Origin: Planctomycetota bacterium
GTDB taxonomy: Bacteria; Planctomycetota; Phycisphaerae; UBA1845
Reading direction: 5' to 3'
Assembly: GCA_022561415.1 (NCBI GenBank)
Contig: JADFRH010000094.1
Coordinates: 1 to 8,117 of the forward strand
DNA: 8,117 nucleotides
Shown here: positions 5,231 through 8,117 of the stretch, piece after piece
Position numbering within the stretch: position 1 is the first letter of the stretch
Layout: the number at the start of each line of letters is the position of its first letter
Position numbers and translations under genes: made by a program
The notes under the pieces: generated by a model
Told to the model about the DNA's origin: nothing
The model's database searches: none
What the model saw: the letters and a program-made list of their open reading frames with translations, nothing else

Positions 5231-8008
5231 ATGTCAATGTTATTGGATCGTGTAGGTGCTCGGGGCCTGCGTCGCCCCGGCATCGGTGGTGTCGTGTTGG
5301 GGATCGCTCTTGTCTCAGCGGTCGGCGGGTGTGCTTCAAACCCGTTCAAGAAGCTGTTCTCAAACGGGAAGCAGCACCAAACCAATCAGGCGGTGAAATC
5401 GGACATGGGGTACGATTATGGGTACTCCGATCTTACCGGTGGACGGTATGCGATCGTGCAGGCGGCTGACGGTGAGGAGATCTATGTTTCCGTCGCGGAT
5501 CACAGCAGTATGCAGGGCCAGACCGACAGCATGGATTCCTATTTCTTGCGGAAAGCGGAAGCCAATAGTCTTCCTGCCCCATCTCTCAGCGAAGCACAGA
5601 TCGGTATGACCCAGGTGCAGACCAAGCTCGCCAGCGCCCGGGCTGCCGAGCTCGATCGCAACGCGATGACGCAAGCACAGTGGGCTCAGCTCACATCAAG
5701 ACGCGCCGAAGCCAAGGCGAACCAGGACAGTTCCATGGCCGCGATCAAGGAAATCAAGGAGCATCAGCGAGCCAGGAAGGTTGAACTTGTAGCGCGGCTC
5801 GCCTCGCGCGAGCGTCACATGAAGGCCACGATCGAGAAGAATGCGATGTTTGCGAACGCGCTGGCCAAGGAAAAGAGGACGGCTCAGCAGGACATCATCA
5901 GTCAGGCGGAACAAGAATTCGCCGAAGCCAGGGCGCAGATCGAGCAGCTTCGCGTGATCAGCCAGGCTACGGAGATGGAGAGCCACGCGGTGATTGATCA
6001 GCTTCACGAAAATGTCAAGGCGACGCGTGAGCGAAGCGGTGCGACGGTCTCGCAACTCCGCCAGGAAGCGCGATCGGCCTCCGACAAGACGACTGCCAGG
6101 ATCGCGGACCTGACCACGCAATTGGCGACCGTACCGAGGCAATTCCAGGCACAGTCCAGCCAGCTCAAGGCCCAGGCCAGGTCGATCGAAGATGAGACTC
6201 GGGCCAAGGCGATGGAACTCGAGGTCCGCGCCACCACGTTCGAGAAGCAGGTGGCCGTTCACAAGTACAACCTCATGCTGATCACGGCCAAGGCGCGGCG
6301 CCAGCAGGCCAAAGCGACTGCCGACCGAAAGAGCACCGAGGCGTCGATGACATTCGAGCGCAATACGGCGGACGTACTGCGTCTCCGCGGTGACGCCCAC
6401 AAGGTGCTGCAGAATGCACAATCCGAGGGGTCCCGGCAGGTGGGCGAGCTGAACGCGTGGTACAAGAGACAGCAGGCCGAGATCAACAAACTGCGCGCGT
6501 CGGCGGTTCGCGCGGAGAAGGTCGCACGCGCCGAGTTCGTCAAGGCACTGACCAGGCACCAGGCAAACGCGACGCGCGAGACCGCGAAGCACCAGAACGT
6601 CTTGTCTGAAGGACAGATGAAAGCGACAATCGCGAAGGCACATGCTCAAGCCGCGAAGGTTCACGGCGCGATTCTCGATGAGCTGGTGAAGCAGACCCGG
6701 ATGGGTAGTGTGGGGATGCCCGGTAAGACGTCGGCCACCAACGAATCGATGGACCTGGACGTGCCCGTATCTGCGAAAGTTGCGGCTGTTGCGAAACGCG
6801 CCGATCCCAGAGATGTTGCGGTGTTCCGTTCCGCCTTGGCCAAGGTACTGCACGACCGAACCACGTCGGATACGCAGCTTTCCGCGTTGGATGCGAGCTT
6901 CAACGAGCAGAAAACGAACATCGAAGCGGTTCGTGAACAGAAGATAGCCGTCGGCAACGAGCAGCTCGCATCAGCCGATGCCATTCATCTCCAGGCCGTC
7001 GCATCGCTGGCAGAGCAGAATTCCAATGTCACCGCAGGCCTGGCCCATGCCCGGTCCGTGTATGACCTGGCTCTGGTGGAGGCGGAGGCCGGGCGGAAGG
7101 ATGCACTGGCGCAGGTAACGGAGTTCCGCGCTTTCGCGAAGGCAAATCTCGACGAAGGCGCGGCCAAGGCTGAGGCGTTTCGCAAGGAAGCGCAGATGGA
7201 GATGGAGAATGGACAGAACGAGGTTGATGCGCTGCAGGCGGCGCTGCGAGCCACCGAGGAGCAGGGAGAAGCCCGGGCCTCACGACTGCTCGCCCAAGCG
7301 CAAAGCATAGAGCAAAGCGAGGCTGCGCTGGCTGAGCAGATCGAGTCGCAGATTGCCATGGCCGAATCGGAATTGGCCGCAGAGCTTGCCCAGCTCACCC
7401 GCGCCATCGAGAGCGGAATCACGGTGGCCGAGGCCAATTACACGGAAATGCTGGCCGAGGCCGAGTCGGTCGGTTTGCAGACGGAAATGGAAATCAAGCG
7501 TCTGTTCGCACGCAACGAGCTCGAGCGGGCGCTGGCACAGGCCGAAATTGATCGGCTTCACGACAGACATTTCACCGATTCAATCCGGGCCGAGGCGCTT
7601 GTTGATCGGCAGATAGCTGAGGCGCTTGCGGACCGCGCCTATGCGGATGCGACTTATGACTCCAAGTCTGTGCTAATCGGCACCGAGGCCGATAAGGCCA
7701 GTGCCTCGATCGTCGCGTTGCGTACCGCGGCGGCGGCGCGTGCGAATTTTTTCAAGACGCGATTCAATTCGCGAATTGCGGAAACCGAATCGGAGCGCAT
7801 CAAGGAGAAGGCCGCCGTGCTCGTCAAGAGCATGTATGAACAGGCCAATGCCAAGGTGATCTTGGCCCAGGCCGAGGCGGCGCGCAGCGATACCCAAAAG
7901 CGCCTTGCGCGTCTCGTAAAGCACCAAGAGGCGCTTCAGCGGGCCGCGGTCAAGGATTGGGATGCTCGCTTGGCAAGAAATCCCAGATCGGGCTTCGACC
8001 CGAAGTAA
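5231..8008 (+). CDS. Giant alanine-rich coiled-coil lipoprotein (925 aa), function unknown
   Basis: I do not recognise the family. The first 33 residues form a lipoprotein signal: basic residues (RGLRRPG), a hydrophobic core (VVLGIALVSAV) and a V-G-G-C lipobox with Cys34. Ala at +2 does not suggest inner-membrane retention, so outer-membrane attachment is plausible. Residues 35-115 are non-helical, with a Tyr/Gly patch (MGYDYGY, 59-65) and a short strand-like stretch (YAIVQAADGEEIYVSVAD). Residues about 118-488 and 527-915 are almost unbroken Ala/Glu/Gln/Lys/Arg-rich sequence typical of long alpha-helical coiled coils. The break at about 489-526 contains Gly, Pro and Ser/Thr (MGSVGMPGKTS) and may be a hinge. 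The tail ends RNPRSGFDPK. After the signal there is no transmembrane segment, no nucleotide-binding loop and no further Cys that I can see. Database hits to SMC, TolA or other coiled coils would probably reflect composition. The gene is monocistronic, with its own ribosome site and terminator. A periplasmic spacer or envelope brace is inference. Confidence 0.9.
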   Translation: MSMLLDRVGARGLRRPGIGGVVLGIALVSAVGGCASNPFKKLFSNGKQHQTNQAVKSDMGYDYGYSDLTGGRYAIVQAADGEEIYVSVADHSSMQGQTDSMDSYFLRKAEANSLPAPSLSEAQIGMTQVQTKLASARAAELDRNAMTQAQWAQLTSRRAEAKANQDSSMAAIKEIKEHQRARKVELVARLASRERHMKATIEKNAMFANALAKEKRTAQQDIISQAEQEFAEARAQIEQLRVISQATEMESHAVIDQLHENVKATRERSGATVSQLRQEARSASDKTTARIADLTTQLATVPRQFQAQSSQLKAQARSIEDETRAKAMELEVRATTFEKQVAVHKYNLMLITAKARRQQAKATADRKSTEASMTFERNTADVLRLRGDAHKVLQNAQSEGSRQVGELNAWYKRQQAEINKLRASAVRAEKVARAEFVKALTRHQANATRETAKHQNVLSEGQMKATIAKAHAQAAKVHGAILDELVKQTRMGSVGMPGKTSATNESMDLDVPVSAKVAAVAKRADPRDVAVFRSALAKVLHDRTTSDTQLSALDASFNEQKTNIEAVREQKIAVGNEQLASADAIHLQAVASLAEQNSNVTAGLAHARSVYDLALVEAEAGRKDALAQVTEFRAFAKANLDEGAAKAEAFRKEAQMEMENGQNEVDALQAALRATEEQGEARASRLLAQAQSIEQSEAALAEQIESQIAMAESELAAELAQLTRAIESGITVAEANYTEMLAEAESVGLQTEMEIKRLFARNELERALAQAEIDRLHDRHFTDSIRAEALVDRQIAEALADRAYADATYDSKSVLIGTEADKASASIVALRTAAAARANFFKTRFNSRIAETESERIKEKAAVLVKSMYEQANAKVILAQAEAARSDTQKRLARLVKHQEALQRAAVKDWDARLARNPRSGFDPK

Positions 8009-8032
8009 GATCGTCGAATCCGGCGCAACCGG

Positions 8033-8066
8033 CGGCCCACCCCTTAGGGGGTGGGCCGTTTTTTTT
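8033..8066 (+). terminator. Rho-independent terminator of the lipoprotein gene
   Basis: An 11-bp perfect GC-rich stem, CGGCCCACCCC (8033-8043) with GGGGTGGGCCG (8048-8058), closes a TTAG loop and is followed at once by eight T residues (8059-8066). It begins 24 bp after the TAA stop codon. It is strong in the plus direction and has no matching T run for the minus direction. It ends the lipoprotein transcript; the 51 bases after it show nothing recognisable. Confidence 0.95.
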
Positions 8067-8117
8067 CTGATGACGCAGGTGTGGATGGTTGGAACCTGTG
8101 AGGTCGAGGTTCCTCGG

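Noticed and set aside
5696..6853. A 385-codon open frame on the minus strand inside the lipoprotein gene
   Set aside because: It is Leu/Arg/Gly/His-rich with no domain, and arises because the complements of the Ala, Glu, Gln and Lys codons of the coiled coil rarely form stops. The plus-strand gene has a ribosome site, signal peptide and terminator.

Overview
The window (about 60% GC by eye) holds four substantial protein-coding genes and no RNA genes, transposases or CRISPR arrays that I can recognise. The gene content is a kinesin-light-chain-type TPR protein, a membrane-anchored TPR protein paired with a CRTAC1-type FG-GAP/ASPIC-UnbV protein, and a very long alanine-rich coiled-coil lipoprotein. 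Together with large spacers full of GC-rich palindromes, this looks most like a Planctomycetota (or related PVC) genome, possibly metagenome-derived. That placement is inference from gene families and style; the window contains no marker gene.

Layout. (1) Positions 1-927, plus strand: the 3' part of a TPR gene that begins before the window. It is built from 42-residue repeats encoded by 126-bp DNA repeats, the first three still very similar. (2) Positions 928-1186: a convergent spacer with four compact inverted repeats. (3) Positions 4579-1187, minus strand: a two-gene operon. A 522-aa TPR protein with one N-terminal membrane segment is followed 48 bp later by a 591-aa protein with an N-terminal hydrophobic anchor or signal, seven FG-GAP-like aspartate motifs and a C-terminal ASPIC/UnbV domain. 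(4) Positions 4580-5230: a 651-bp divergent spacer with inverted repeats upstream and AT-richer sequence next to the following gene. (5) Positions 5231-8008, plus strand: a 925-aa lipoprotein that is almost entirely predicted alpha helix, read from a clear GGAGG ribosome site and closed by a textbook intrinsic terminator at 8033-8066.

How the genes may work together. The TPR/CRTAC1 pair is likely co-transcribed, and both products are probably anchored to the cytoplasmic membrane with their repeat domains in the periplasm, where TPR and propeller could form one protein-binding assembly. The lipoprotein is transcribed away from that operon and should be attached to a membrane by its lipidated Cys34. 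Its two long helical arms could span or brace the periplasm. No enzyme active site is visible anywhere in the window, so all four genes look like scaffold, adaptor or structural proteins. The most unusual items are the giant lipoprotein and a heptanucleotide repeat inside the CRTAC1-type coding sequence.
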